The notes: generated by a model from the sequence alone, not told the origin. Numbered from the stretch's first letter, positions 44,218 through 53,394 are shown. The stretch is DNA of 64,000 nucleotides from Salipiger abyssi (GCF_017311415.1 NZ_JAEKIS010000007.1:186001-250000); one strand, 5' to 3'. Translations and numbers: made by a program.

Positions 44218-45411
44218 ATGACAGCCGAATTGCCAGTCGTCCGCCTGACGCCCAAAGCCAATGTCCGCGCCATCCGCCGCGGCTTTCCCTGGATCTATGC
44301 CAACGAGCTGGTGCTCGACCGCCGCACCAAGGCGCTGGCTCCCGGCACCGTCGCGGTGCTGGAGGATTCCGCGCGCATGCCGGTGGGGCTGGTGGGGGTC
44401 ACCCCGGCCTCGAAGATCGCCGCGCGCATGCTCGACCGCGACGCAAAGGCCGGGATCGGCTATGACTGGCTGGTGGCGCGGCTGACGCGGGCGCTGGCGC
44501 TGCGCGAACGGCTTTATCCGACGCCCTATTACCGGCTGGTCCACGCCGAGGCCGACGGGCTGCCCGGGGTGATCATCGACCGCTTTGGCGACACCGCCGT
44601 GATCCAGCCCAATGCCGCCTGGGCCGAAATGCTGCTGACCCCGCTCGCCGAGGCGCTGGCCGAGGTCGCCGGCGTGCGCAATATCCTGAAGAACGCCGGC
44701 TCGCGCGGGCGCCAGCTCGAAGGGCTCGACGACACCAATGCCGTGCTGCTGGGCGCCGCGCCCGATGCGCCGCTGCCGGTGGAGATGAACGGCGCCACCT
44801 ATATGGCCGATCTGACCGGCGGGCAGAAGACCGGGCTCTTCTACGACCAGCGCCCGAACCACGCCTTTGCGGCGCGGCTGGCCGGGGGGCAGGCGGTGCT
44901 CGATGTGTTTTCCCATGTGGGCGGCTTTGCCCTGGCCGCGCTGGCCGGCGGCGCCGCTTCGGCGCTGGCGGTGGACGGCTCGGCGCCCGCGCTGGCGCTG
45001 GCCGAAGAGGGCGCGCAGCGCATGGGCGCCAGCGCGCGGTTCAGCACCCGTCAGGGCGATGCCTTCGACATGCTGACCGATCTCGGCGACGACGGCGCGC
45101 GCTTCGGCCTCGTTGTCTGCGACCCGCCGGCCTTTGCGCCGTCGAAACCGGCGCTCGATGCCGGGCTGCGCGCCTATGAGCGGGTGGCGCGGCTCTCGGC
45201 GCCGCTGGTCGAGGAGGGCGGCTATCTGGTGCTCTGCTCCTGCTCGCATGCCGCCGATCTGTCGAGCTTCACCGGCGCCTGCCTGCGTGGCATCGGTCGC
45301 GCCGGGCGTCGCGCGCAGCTCCTCCACACCGGTTTTGCCGGTCCCGATCACCCGCTGCTGCCGCAACTGGCGGAGTCGGGCTATCTCAAGGCGCTGGTCT
45401 TCCGGCTGTGA
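44218..45411 (+). CDS. Class I SAM-dependent rRNA methyltransferase (RlmI-like)
   Basis: The 397-residue protein has an N-terminal PUA RNA-binding domain (about 8-75, RLTPKANVRAIRRGFPWIYANEL). A linker domain with EADGLPGVIIDRFGD follows, then a Rossmann methyltransferase domain (about 190-395) with LFYDQRPNH, VLDVFSHVGGFALAAL and the catalytic VVCDPPAFAPSK. The family methylates a cytosine C5 in 23S rRNA. The ATG at 44218 is used. Its stop overlaps the GTG of the PIN gene by 4 bp. Confidence 0.9.
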   Translation: MTAELPVVRLTPKANVRAIRRGFPWIYANELVLDRRTKALAPGTVAVLEDSARMPVGLVGVTPASKIAARMLDRDAKAGIGYDWLVARLTRALALRERLYPTPYYRLVHAEADGLPGVIIDRFGDTAVIQPNAAWAEMLLTPLAEALAEVAGVRNILKNAGSRGRQLEGLDDTNAVLLGAAPDAPLPVEMNGATYMADLTGGQKTGLFYDQRPNHAFAARLAGGQAVLDVFSHVGGFALAALAGGAASALAVDGSAPALALAEEGAQRMGASARFSTRQGDAFDMLTDLGDDGARFGLVVCDPPAFAPSKPALDAGLRAYERVARLSAPLVEEGGYLVLCSCSHAADLSSFTGACLRGIGRAGRRAQLLHTGFAGPDHPLLPQLAESGYLKALVFRL

Positions 45412-45956
45412 AGGTGCTGCTCGACACCTGCGTGCTCTACCCCACGGTGATGCGCGAGGTGCTGCTGGGCGTGGCGGCGGCGGGGCTTTTCACGCCGCTC
45501 TGGTCGGAGCGTATCCTTGAGGAATGGGCGCGGGCGGCGCGCAAGCTCGGCCCAATGGGCGAGGTGCAGGCGCGCGGCGAGATCGCGCAGGTGCGCGCCA
45601 AATGGCCCGGCGCCGAGGTGAGCTGGAAACCCTCGCTGGAGGCGCGGCTCTGGCTGCCCGATCCGGCGGATCTGCACGTTCTGGCCGCCGCCATTGCCGG
45701 CAGTGCCGATCTGATCGTCACCGAAAACGCCAAGGATTTCCCGCGCGGCATCCTCGCCGAAGAGGGCCTGTCGCGGGTCGATGCCGACGGCTTCCTGCGC
45801 GGGCTCTACGAGGCGCAGCCGGGGCTGGTGCGCGAGGCCTGCGAGGCGGTGCTGGACGAGGCGCGGCGGCTTTCGGGCGAGGACTGGACCATGCGCCGCC
45901 TGCTGAAAAAGGCCCGCCTGCCGCGTCTGGGCAAGGCGCTGGAGGCCGGCGCCTGA
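45408..45956 (+). CDS. PIN domain protein, RSP_2648 family
   Basis: The 182-residue protein is a PIN-type nuclease fold: the first acidic residue in KVLLDTCVLYPTVMREVLL, a central Glu in LWSERILEEWARA, and late acidic residues in PDPADLHVLAAAI and ADLIVTENAKDFP. Such proteins cleave single-stranded RNA. No antitoxin-like gene is adjacent; instead its GTG overlaps the rRNA methyltransferase stop (GTGA), so a housekeeping or RNA-related role is as likely as toxin activity. Confidence 0.85.
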   Translation: MKVLLDTCVLYPTVMREVLLGVAAAGLFTPLWSERILEEWARAARKLGPMGEVQARGEIAQVRAKWPGAEVSWKPSLEARLWLPDPADLHVLAAAIAGSADLIVTENAKDFPRGILAEEGLSRVDADGFLRGLYEAQPGLVREACEAVLDEARRLSGEDWTMRRLLKKARLPRLGKALEAGA

Positions 45957-46061
45957 ACGGGCAGACCCGAGCGCGGCGATATGTAGCGCCGCAACGTCGC
46001 AGATCTGTCATCCGCCCGCGTTATGCTGAGCGCCTGTCAAGGCATTCGGGACAAACGGAAA

Positions 46062-47639
46062 ATGAAGGATCTCATCGGCAACGGGATTGGCGCCGCGGCG
46101 CTTGCGGCGGAGCTTGAGGGGCTGCTTTCCGAACTGCGCGCCTCGGTCATCGCTGAAGCGGAGGGCACGCTTTCCGGCTGGGCGCCGGCGCTGCACGACA
46201 CCGCCTTCCGCGAGCGGGCCGAGAACCTCGCGCAATATCTCGCCCTGCGCAAACGCGACCTGACGGATGTGCAGGCGGCGCTCTCGGCGCTGGGGCTGTC
46301 CTCGCTGGGCCGGGCGGAGGCGCATGTGATCGCCACGCTCGACTCGGTGATCGCGACGCTTCAGGCGCTGGAGGGCGACGCGCCGGCAACCGACCGTGCG
46401 CTGCGGCCCGGCGCGGCGCTCACGGCGCATGTGCTGCGCGACCGTGACCTGATCTTCGGCGCCGATCCCGCCGGCCCCGAGACTCGCATCATGATCACCC
46501 TGCCGAGCGAGGCGGCGGATGACCCGGCGTTGGTCGCCTCGCTCATCGCCGCCGGCGCCACCTGCGTGCGGATCAACTGCGCCCATGACACACCCGAGGC
46601 CTGGGCGCGCATGGCGCAATATGCCCGCGACGCCGCCGCGCAGCTGGGCCGGGATGTGAAAGTGGTGATGGATCTGGCCGGCCCCAAGGTGCGCACGCTG
46701 GATATCCGGATGCCCAAGGCCTTCCTCAAGCGCGAAAAGAAGAAGCGCCTGAAAAAGCTGGAAGAGGCGGGGATCGACCCGCGCGCCGCCGGTCCGAAGC
46801 TGATGAGAGGCGACCGCCTGCGCCTCGTCCGGGCGGTGACCGGGGCGGGCGATCTGCCGGAGGCCAGCCTCAGCCACCCCGAGCTGCTCGACCGTGCCGC
46901 TGTCGGCGCGCGGCTCTGGTTCGACGATGGCAAGCTCTCGGCGCGGGTGGTGGCGCGTGATGGCGACAGCGCGCTGCTGGAGGTCGAGACCGCCGCGGAT
47001 ACCGGCACGCGGCTGGCGCCCGAGAAGGGTGTGAACCTGCCGGGGATCGACATTGACATCCCGGCACTGGCCGAGGCCGATCAGGACGCGCTCGACACGG
47101 TGGTGACGCTGGCGGATGCCATCGGCTTTTCCTTCGTTCAGACGCCGGAGGATATCCGCGCCCTGCACACGGCGCTCGATGCGCGGCTTCCCGAAGGTGC
47201 GGCCCGCCCGGCAGTGATCCTAAAGATCGAGACCGAGCGCGCGGTGCGCAACCTGCCGCGGCTGATCGTGCAGGCGGGCAGCGCCGGACCGGTGGCGGTG
47301 ATGATCGCGCGCGGCGATCTGGCGGTGGAGATCGGGCTGATCCGGCTGGCCGAGATCCAGGAGGAAATCCTGTGGATCTGCGAGGCCGCCGGCGTGCCGG
47401 TGGTCTGGGCGACGCAGGTGCTCGAGGGGCTGGCCAAGCTCGGCAGCGCCAGCCGCGCCGAGGCCACCGACGCGGCGATGGCGCAGCGCGCCGAATGTGT
47501 CATGCTGAACAAGGGCCCGCACGCGGCGGAGGCGGTGGGGTTTCTCAGCCGCATCCTTCGCCGCATGGACCGGCATTATTCCAAGAAATCCCCCCGGCTC
47601 GGGCCGCTGCGCGCCTGGCATGGGCCGCAGGATCTGTAA
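46062..47639 (+). CDS. Pyruvate kinase-like protein with N-terminal extension
   Basis: The 525-residue protein has about 140 helical, Leu/Ala-rich residues before the pyruvate kinase barrel. Barrel motifs include TRIMITLPSEA, CVRINCAHDTPE, VVMDLAGPKVRTLD, the catalytic-lysine segment VILKIETERAVRNL and VMIARGDLAVEIG. The B-domain-like insert is present, but the protein ends soon after the barrel, so the allosteric C-terminal domain of normal pyruvate kinase is missing. It may be a pyruvate kinase with altered control or a relative acting on another substrate. The ribosome site at 46062 is weak. Confidence 0.8.
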   Translation: MKDLIGNGIGAAALAAELEGLLSELRASVIAEAEGTLSGWAPALHDTAFRERAENLAQYLALRKRDLTDVQAALSALGLSSLGRAEAHVIATLDSVIATLQALEGDAPATDRALRPGAALTAHVLRDRDLIFGADPAGPETRIMITLPSEAADDPALVASLIAAGATCVRINCAHDTPEAWARMAQYARDAAAQLGRDVKVVMDLAGPKVRTLDIRMPKAFLKREKKKRLKKLEEAGIDPRAAGPKLMRGDRLRLVRAVTGAGDLPEASLSHPELLDRAAVGARLWFDDGKLSARVVARDGDSALLEVETAADTGTRLAPEKGVNLPGIDIDIPALAEADQDALDTVVTLADAIGFSFVQTPEDIRALHTALDARLPEGAARPAVILKIETERAVRNLPRLIVQAGSAGPVAVMIARGDLAVEIGLIRLAEIQEEILWICEAAGVPVVWATQVLEGLAKLGSASRAEATDAAMAQRAECVMLNKGPHAAEAVGFLSRILRRMDRHYSKKSPRLGPLRAWHGPQDL

Positions 47640-47747
47640 GGCCTGTGCCAGCTCTGCCGCCGTAGGGTTGCGGGGCGGCATGGGGGCTGGTAATCCCTTT
47701 GAGATAATCCGATATTTTTAATCGGAAAGCGCAGAGGGCAGCTCCGC

Positions 47748-48824
47748 TTGAAGACACCACGGCTGGAAATCCGCGATCTTGTGCGCCGCTTCGAAGGGCG
47801 CAGCGTGGTCGATCACGTTTCGCTGACGATCCAGCCCGGCCATGTCACCTGCCTGCTGGGGCCGTCGGGCTGCGGCAAGTCGACGACGCTGCGGATGATC
47901 GCCGGCGTCGACATGCAGGACGAGGGCACCATCCATGTGGACGGCAACCTGATCTGCGACACGGTGTTCCGCGTGCCGCCGGAGCGGCGCCGGATCGGGC
48001 TGATGTTCCAGGATTTCGCGCTCTTCCCGCATCTCTCGGTGGGCGAGAACGTGGCCTTTGGCCTCAAGGGTCCGAAGGCGGAGAAACGCGCCCGCGCGCT
48101 GGAGCTGCTCGAACGGGTGGGGCTCGCGCATTACATCGACGAATATCCGCACCAGCTGTCTGGCGGTGAGCAGCAGCGCGTGGCTTTGGCCCGGGCGCTC
48201 GCGCCGCGCCCCAAGATCATGCTGATGGACGAGCCGTTTTCCGGACTCGACAACCGGCTGCGCGACGGCATCCGCGACGAGACGCTGGCGCTTTTGAAAG
48301 AGGAAGGCGCCTCGGTGCTGCTGGTCACGCATGAGCCCGAAGAGGCGATGCGCATGGCCGACGAGATCGCGCTGATGCGCGATGGGCGCATCGTGCAGCG
48401 CGGCGCACCCTACAATATCTACAACGCGCCCGCCGACAAGGCGGCTGTGGCGTTTTTCAGCGACATCAACGTGTTGCGCGGAAAAGTTCAAGGAGCGCTT
48501 ACAGAGACTCCCTTTGGCCAGTTCCTGGCGCCGGGGGTGCCCGATGGCGATGAGGTGGAGATTGTCTTCCGTCCGCAGCATGTGGGCATCGACTTCGACC
48601 GCGCCGGGCGCGGCCCCAACCCCACCGCCATGGCAGGCACGCCGGCGCGCGGCGTGGTGGAGCGGGCGCGGTTCATGGGGTCGGAAAGCCTCGTGGAATA
48701 TCGGATGGATTTCAACGGCGAGGTGCTGAAGGCGACGGTGCCCAATGTCTTCCTGCCGAAGCCCGGCACGCCGATGTGGCTGACGGTGCGGCGCGACCGG
48801 TGCTTTGTGTTCCCGGTGAAATGA
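47748..48824 (+). CDS. ABC transporter ATP-binding protein (FbpC/PotA type)
   Basis: The 358-residue ATPase has Walker A GPSGCGKST, the Q-loop in LMFQDFALFPHLSV, signature LSGGEQQRVALARAL, Walker B IMLMDEPFSGLD and the H-loop in LLVTHEPEEA. A C-terminal TOBE-like domain (about 280-355) follows. This architecture serves iron(III), spermidine or thiosulfate importers. No permease or binding protein is adjacent, so the partner must be elsewhere. The apparent start is TTG 47748; conserved sequence begins at RLEIRDLVRRF. Confidence 0.88.
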   Translation: MKTPRLEIRDLVRRFEGRSVVDHVSLTIQPGHVTCLLGPSGCGKSTTLRMIAGVDMQDEGTIHVDGNLICDTVFRVPPERRRIGLMFQDFALFPHLSVGENVAFGLKGPKAEKRARALELLERVGLAHYIDEYPHQLSGGEQQRVALARALAPRPKIMLMDEPFSGLDNRLRDGIRDETLALLKEEGASVLLVTHEPEEAMRMADEIALMRDGRIVQRGAPYNIYNAPADKAAVAFFSDINVLRGKVQGALTETPFGQFLAPGVPDGDEVEIVFRPQHVGIDFDRAGRGPNPTAMAGTPARGVVERARFMGSESLVEYRMDFNGEVLKATVPNVFLPKPGTPMWLTVRRDRCFVFPVK

Positions 48825-48963
48825 CGCCCCTGCCGACACGCTCAACCGCGCCCGTATCCGCTAAGTCGGTGGTGAAGCCAGGCCTTCCCGGTCCCCTCGG
48901 AACGGCCCGGCACCTGCCCGCGTTACCGCCCATACGCGGAAGCTACGGGAGAGAACGCGCGAG

Positions 48964-49569
48964 ATGTGGGACTGGATCGGAACGCAGGCACCGGCGCTGA
49001 ACGCCGTTCTGAACGCGCTGATGCTGGTGATCTGGCTGGCCTATCTTCAGCTTTTCTTTACCAGCTTCCGGCGCGCCAACCGCACGGTGGTGCATATCGG
49101 CATGGCGTCGGAAAACGGCGAGGATGCGCGCTGCCTCGTCACCAATATGGGCTCTGACGTCGCCTATATCCTTGCCGTGCTGATCGAGCTGGATTTCGGC
49201 GACGAGCGGCGTTCGGCCACCGTCACCGATCGGGTCGAAGACGACGATCCCGTGGGCGGCGATTTCCGCGACAAAACCAATCAGGGGCCGCTGCGCGGTG
49301 GCGAGGCCATCGACATCGGGTCGCTGCGCAGGATCGTGAAGCGGGCCGCCCATCAGATGGACGAAGATATGAGCCTCGACCGCTGCGAAGCGGTCGACAT
49401 CACCGTGGTTGTGGCCGCGCAGCAGGCCCACAAGCTGTCAGGCGGCAGGAAGCGCTACGAGATTTCGCGCGAGGCCGGACGGATGCGCTTCCGCCCGTCT
49501 AGCGTGCTTACCGCGCAAGTCGGGTCGCGCCGGCAACAGCGAGAGTTGCTGCAACGGGTCAATGGCTGA
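48964..49569 (+). CDS. Uncharacterised single-span membrane protein
   Basis: The 201-residue protein has one N-terminal hydrophobic segment (ALNAVLNALMLVIWLAYLQLFF). A long soluble region follows, with HIGMASENGEDARCLVTNMGSDVAYILAVLIEL. The C-terminus is basic. I do not recognise the family. The ATG follows GGGAGAG. It converges with the MoxR gene, 6 bp between stops. Confidence 0.7.
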   Translation: MWDWIGTQAPALNAVLNALMLVIWLAYLQLFFTSFRRANRTVVHIGMASENGEDARCLVTNMGSDVAYILAVLIELDFGDERRSATVTDRVEDDDPVGGDFRDKTNQGPLRGGEAIDIGSLRRIVKRAAHQMDEDMSLDRCEAVDITVVVAAQQAHKLSGGRKRYEISREAGRMRFRPSSVLTAQVGSRRQQRELLQRVNG

Positions 49570-49575
49570 GACGGC

Positions 49576-50418
49576 TCAGCGACCCTGACGCCGCGCCATG
49601 AAGGCCAGCCGTTCGAAAAGATGCACATCCTGCTCGTTCTTCAGCAGTGCGCCGTGCAGACGCGGCAGGGCGCTGGCGCCGTCGCGCTTGAGATCCTCGG
49701 CATCGAGATCTTCGGCCAGCAGCAGTTTCAACCAGTCCAGCACCTCCGAGGTGGAGGGTTTCTTCTTCAGCCCGCTCTGCTCGCGCAGCTCGTAGAACTG
49801 GGTGAGCGCGGCGGTGAGCAGGCTCTGCTTGATGCCCGGGTGATGCACCTCGACAATGCGGCGCAGCGTCTCGTGATCGGGGAACTTGATGTAGTGGAAA
49901 AAGCACCGGCGCAGGAAGGCGTCGGGCAGCTCTTTCTCGTTGTTGGAGGTGATGATCACGATCGGGCGCACCCGCGCTTTCACCGTCTCACCGGTCTCGT
50001 AGACATGGAACTCCATCTTGTCGAGTTCCTGGAGCAGGTCGTTGGGGAACTCGATATCCGCCTTGTCGACCTCGTCGATCAGCAGCACGACCTTGTTCTC
50101 CGCCTCGAAGGCCTGCCAGAGCTTGCCCTTGCGGATATAGTTCGACACGTCATGCACGCGCTCGTCGCCGAGCTGGCTGTCGCGCAGCCGGCTCACCGCG
50201 TCGTATTCATAAAGCCCCTGCTGCGCCTTGGTGGTGGATTTGATGTTCCACTCGATCATCGGCAGGCCCAGCCCGGCGGCAACCTGGCGGGCCAGCTCGG
50301 TCTTGCCCGTGCCGGGCTCGCCCTTGACCAGAAGCGGCCGTTCCAGCGTGATCGCGGCGTTCACCGCCATGGTCAGATCGTCGGTGGCGACGTAATCGTC
50401 GGTGCCGTCAAAGCGCAT
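49576..50418 (-). CDS. MoxR-type AAA+ ATPase
   Basis: The 280-residue ATPase has Walker A GEPGTGKTEL, Walker B VLLIDEVDKAD, a sensor asparagine in VIITSNNEKELPDAFLRRC, and a lid domain. MoxR proteins act as chaperone-like partners of VWA-domain (CoxE-like) proteins in maturation of enzyme complexes. The partner gene, usually directly downstream, is missing; a convergent gene occupies that place. The ATG at 50416-50418 follows AAAGGAG. Confidence 0.92.
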   Translation of the reverse strand: MRFDGTDDYVATDDLTMAVNAAITLERPLLVKGEPGTGKTELARQVAAGLGLPMIEWNIKSTTKAQQGLYEYDAVSRLRDSQLGDERVHDVSNYIRKGKLWQAFEAENKVVLLIDEVDKADIEFPNDLLQELDKMEFHVYETGETVKARVRPIVIITSNNEKELPDAFLRRCFFHYIKFPDHETLRRIVEVHHPGIKQSLLTAALTQFYELREQSGLKKKPSTSEVLDWLKLLLAEDLDAEDLKRDGASALPRLHGALLKNEQDVHLFERLAFMARRQGR

Positions 50419-50719
50419 TGCGGGCTCCTTTGGGATTGCCTGAAAAGGGATAGTGACACATCCCGTGCAGTGCAAGCGGCGCCCCCTGCGACGGTGCGTG
50501 ACGGGGTGCAAAGCGCCTTTGTTTCCTGCGCGGAAAGCCTCTGCCCGCGGTTTGGGCATTTGTCGCCCGTTGGCCGGGAAATCGCCCGAAAAACGTACGC
50601 TTGCCATCTGATTGTGTAGTGACAACCTGCGGGGGTTCGGCTAAGTGCAGCCTCGCAAGGGGTGCTGCCGGGCGGCTGGGCAAACCAGGCCGCCGCGCGG
50701 CTTTTCAGAGGGAGCAGAA
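50419..50719. other. Divergent spacer between moxR-like gene and dksA
   Basis: About 300 bp without a recognised gene, carrying promoters for two divergent genes. The dksA side contains a GAGGGAGC ribosome site at 50707-50714. No clear operator or RNA is seen. Confidence 0.5.
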
Positions 50720-51142
50720 ATGAAGCCCGAAACCTTCCTTCCGGACGACTACCGTCCCGCCGAGGACGAGCCGTTCATGAACGAGCGCCAGCTCGAATAT
50801 TTCCGCCGCAAGCTGATTGCCTGGAAAAACGACATTCTTGCAGAAAGCCGCGACACCATCGAGGCGCTGCAGGAAGCCACCCGCAATATTCCCGACGTCA
50901 CCGACCGCGCCAGCGAAGAGACCGACCGTGCCATCGAGCTGCGCACGCGCGATCGTCAGCGCAAGCTGGTCGCCAAGATCGACTCGGCGCTGCGCCGCAT
51001 CGACGAGGGCGAATACGGCTATTGCGAGGTCACCGGCGAGCCGATCTCGCTCAAGCGCCTCGACGCGCGCCCCATCGCGACCATGAGCCTCGAAGCGCAG
51101 GAGCGCCACGAACGCCGCGAAAAGGTGCATCGCGACGACTGA
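50720..51142 (+). CDS. dksA: RNA polymerase-binding transcription factor DksA
   Basis: The 140-residue protein has the DksA coiled-coil (about 30-105, with the tip region RNIPDVTDRASEETDRA) and the globular domain GEYGYCEVTGEPISLKRLDARPIATMS. Of the four zinc cysteines of E. coli DksA only one remains, as in the functional single-cysteine DksA of Rhodobacter. It tunes rRNA and amino acid promoters with ppGpp through the RNA polymerase secondary channel. The ATG at 50720 follows GAGGGAGC. Confidence 0.94.
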   Translation: MKPETFLPDDYRPAEDEPFMNERQLEYFRRKLIAWKNDILAESRDTIEALQEATRNIPDVTDRASEETDRAIELRTRDRQRKLVAKIDSALRRIDEGEYGYCEVTGEPISLKRLDARPIATMSLEAQERHERREKVHRDD

Positions 51143-51194
51143 TGCCGGCGCGGGGGCCGCGCAGGGCGCGGTTTTCGGGAGAGAGATCACGATC

Positions 51195-51224
51195 AAAGCG
51201 CCGGGGCGACCGCTCCGGCGCTTT
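51195..51224 (+). terminator. Hairpin after dksA
   Basis: A 10-bp perfect stem (AAAGCGCCGG at 51195-51204 with 51215-51224) lies 52 bp after the dksA stop. The T-run is short (CTTT), so the call is moderate. Confidence 0.65.
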
Positions 51225-51264
51225 GCGTTCCCGGGAAAGCCCGGGCGAGAAGAAGGCAGGTTTC

Positions 51265-52440
51265 ATGGCGCTCACGGGCAGGAAAATCATCGTCGCGGGC
51301 GGCGGCATCGGCGGGCTTGCGGCGGCGCTGGCGCTGCGGCGCCACGGCGCCGAGGTGCGGGTGCTGGAACAGGCGGGCGAGATCAACGAGGTCGGTGCCG
51401 GCATCCAGGTCAGCCCCAACGGGCTGCGGGTGATCGAGGCGCTGGGGCTGGGGGCGGCGCTGCGCGCGCGCTCCTGCCGGGGCCGGGCGGTGGTGCTGCG
51501 CGATCACCGCGAGGGCGAGGCGGTGCTGCGGCTCGATCTCGGGCGGCTGCCGGGCGGGCAGGAATATTACTTCGTGCATCGCGCCGATCTGGTGGATCTC
51601 CTCGCTTGCGCCGCGCGCGCGGCGGGGGTCGAGATCCGGCTGCTGCAAAAGGTGCGGGACATCACGTCCGGCGACCGGCCCGCGCTGGAGCTCTGCAATG
51701 GCGACCGGGTGGGCGGCGATCTGGTGGTGGGGGCCGACGGGCTGCATTCGGTGATCCGCGCGGCGCTGAACGGCGTGCTGACGCCGTCCTTCACCGGGCA
51801 GGTGGCCTGGCGCGCGGTGGTGCCGAACATCTTTGGTCATCCGCCCGAGGTGCATGTGCATATGGGGCCGGGCCGGCATCTGGTGAGCTACCCGCTGCGC
51901 GACGGCTCCAGCGTCAACCTCGTCGCCGCCGAGGAGCGCAAAGGCTGGGTTGAGGAAAGCTGGTCGCATGAGGATGCGCCGGAGAACCTGCGCGCGGCCT
52001 TTGCCGGCTTTGGCGGTGCGGTACCGGCGATGCTGGGCGCGGTGGACCGGGTCGGGCTCTGGGGGCTCTTCCGCCATCCGGTGGCGCGGCATTGGCATGC
52101 GCCGGGCGTGGCGATCCTGGGCGACGCGGCACATCCGACGCTGCCCTTCATGGCGCAGGGGGCGAATATGGCGCTTGAGGATGCCTGGTCGCTGGCGACC
52201 TGCCTGGCCTCCGACGCCGATCAGGCGGCGGCGCTGACGCGGTATCAGAGCCGGCGGCGCGACCGCTGCGCGCGGATCGTGGCCGCGGCCACCTCCAATG
52301 CCTGGAAATACCACCTGCGCAACCCGCTCATCCGCGGCGCGGCGCATCTGGGGCTGGGTCTGGCCGGGCGCCTGGCGCCCGAGCGCATGTTGCGGCAGTT
52401 CGACTGGATCTACGGTCACGACGTGACCTCGATCGCCTGA
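51265..52440 (+). CDS. FAD-dependent monooxygenase (salicylate hydroxylase-like)
   Basis: The 391-residue flavoprotein monooxygenase has the N-terminal dinucleotide motif IIVAGGGIGGLAAALALRRHG, the DG motif in VVGADGLHSVIRAAL and the second FAD motif VAILGDAAHPTLPFMAQGANMALEDA. It belongs to the single-component aromatic hydroxylase group; the aromatic substrate cannot be told. The ATG at 51265 has a modest AGGCAGG site. No aromatic catabolic genes are adjacent. Confidence 0.88.
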   Translation: MALTGRKIIVAGGGIGGLAAALALRRHGAEVRVLEQAGEINEVGAGIQVSPNGLRVIEALGLGAALRARSCRGRAVVLRDHREGEAVLRLDLGRLPGGQEYYFVHRADLVDLLACAARAAGVEIRLLQKVRDITSGDRPALELCNGDRVGGDLVVGADGLHSVIRAALNGVLTPSFTGQVAWRAVVPNIFGHPPEVHVHMGPGRHLVSYPLRDGSSVNLVAAEERKGWVEESWSHEDAPENLRAAFAGFGGAVPAMLGAVDRVGLWGLFRHPVARHWHAPGVAILGDAAHPTLPFMAQGANMALEDAWSLATCLASDADQAAALTRYQSRRRDRCARIVAAATSNAWKYHLRNPLIRGAAHLGLGLAGRLAPERMLRQFDWIYGHDVTSIA

Positions 52441-52447
52441 ACGGCAG

Positions 52448-52903
52448 CTACTGCTCCGAGCCGTAAAGCGGCACGGTGGAGATCGCGAGCTTGGCAGACC
52501 CGTCGGCCAGCTCGCGCGCATGCACCAGATAGATCAGCGTCTGGTTTTCCTCGTCGAAGATCCGCTTCACCCGCAGGCTCTTCAGGATGATCGAGCGCGA
52601 GGCGCGGAACACGTCCTCGCCTTCCTGGCTGCGGTCGATATCGCCGATCTCGATGGGGCCGGTCTGGCGGCAGGCGATGGAGGCGTTGGACGGATCCTCG
52701 AACCAGTTGCCCTTGCTCAGCCGGTCAATGAGTCCCCGGTCGAAATAGGCCACATGGCAGGTCACGCCCTTCACCTCCGGATCGGCGATGGCCTCGATGA
52801 CGATATCGTTGCCGGTCCAGTCGACACCGACCTCGCCGACCTGCTCGGCGCTGGCGAAGAGAGGGCTCAGGCAGAGCAGGGCGGCGAGGCGGAAAGGTTT
52901 CAT
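52448..52903 (-). CDS. CreA family protein
   Basis: The 151-residue protein has a signal peptide (about 1-19, ending ASA) and the CreA pattern EQVGEVGVDWTGNDIVIEAI, DPEVKGVTCHVAYFDRG and RSIILKSLRVKRIFDEENQTLIYLV. Two cysteines (in VTCHV and SIACRQ) could pair. It is probably periplasmic; its function is unknown. The stop lies 7 bp from the convergent monooxygenase stop. Confidence 0.9.
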   Translation of the reverse strand: MKPFRLAALLCLSPLFASAEQVGEVGVDWTGNDIVIEAIADPEVKGVTCHVAYFDRGLIDRLSKGNWFEDPSNASIACRQTGPIEIGDIDRSQEGEDVFRASRSIILKSLRVKRIFDEENQTLIYLVHARELADGSAKLAISTVPLYGSEQ

Positions 52904-52923
52904 CGGGCGATTCCTTGCGTAGA

Positions 52924-53394
52924 TCAGAAGACGACGCGACCATGATCGCCCAGATTGGGCATGTCACCCGTCATGTTCGCCTTGGCGATCTCGCGCAGGA
53001 AGCTGATGCCGCCGTCGCCTTTCCAGACTTCGGCCTCATGCGGGGTGAATTTCACCAGCTGCACCGCGTCGTCCTCGCGCCCGTCCTTGAACCAGGCGGC
53101 AGAGGCAGAGTTCCACAGCTCGCCGAGCTTTTCGGAATCGCGCTCCTCGGTCAGCTTGCCGAAAACATTGGCGTATAGATGCGCTTTCGAATCGGCGATG
53201 TGGAACGATGCCTCGCCTCCGCTCTTGGCGGCGCGGTCGGCAGCTGTCCCTTTGGAGGCGATGAACCAGATCGTCGCATCTTCCTTGTCGGCATAGGGCG
53301 CCATCGGCACCGGGCGCTCGCCATCTGCGGCCAGAAGCCCGGCGCGCACATCCTTCAGTTGGCTCCAGAAATCGGATTTCAGATCCTTGGGCAT
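52924..53394 (-). CDS. Pyridoxamine 5'-phosphate oxidase family protein (general stress protein 26-like)
   Basis: The 156-residue split-barrel flavin-binding protein starts MPKDLKSDFWSQLKDVRAGLL and includes APYADKEDATIWFIASKGT, ADSKAHLYANVFGKLTEE and EVWKGDGGISFLREIAKANM. Members bind FMN or F420 and are linked to stress. The ATG at 53392-53394 follows AGGAGG. It diverges from the liu cluster. Confidence 0.85.
   Translation of the reverse strand: MPKDLKSDFWSQLKDVRAGLLAADGERPVPMAPYADKEDATIWFIASKGTAADRAAKSGGEASFHIADSKAHLYANVFGKLTEERDSEKLGELWNSASAAWFKDGREDDAVQLVKFTPHEAEVWKGDGGISFLREIAKANMTGDMPNLGDHGRVVF

Noticed and set aside
45408-45956. PIN protein as the toxin of a toxin-antitoxin pair
   Set aside because: No small antitoxin-like gene lies upstream; the start is coupled to an rRNA methyltransferase.
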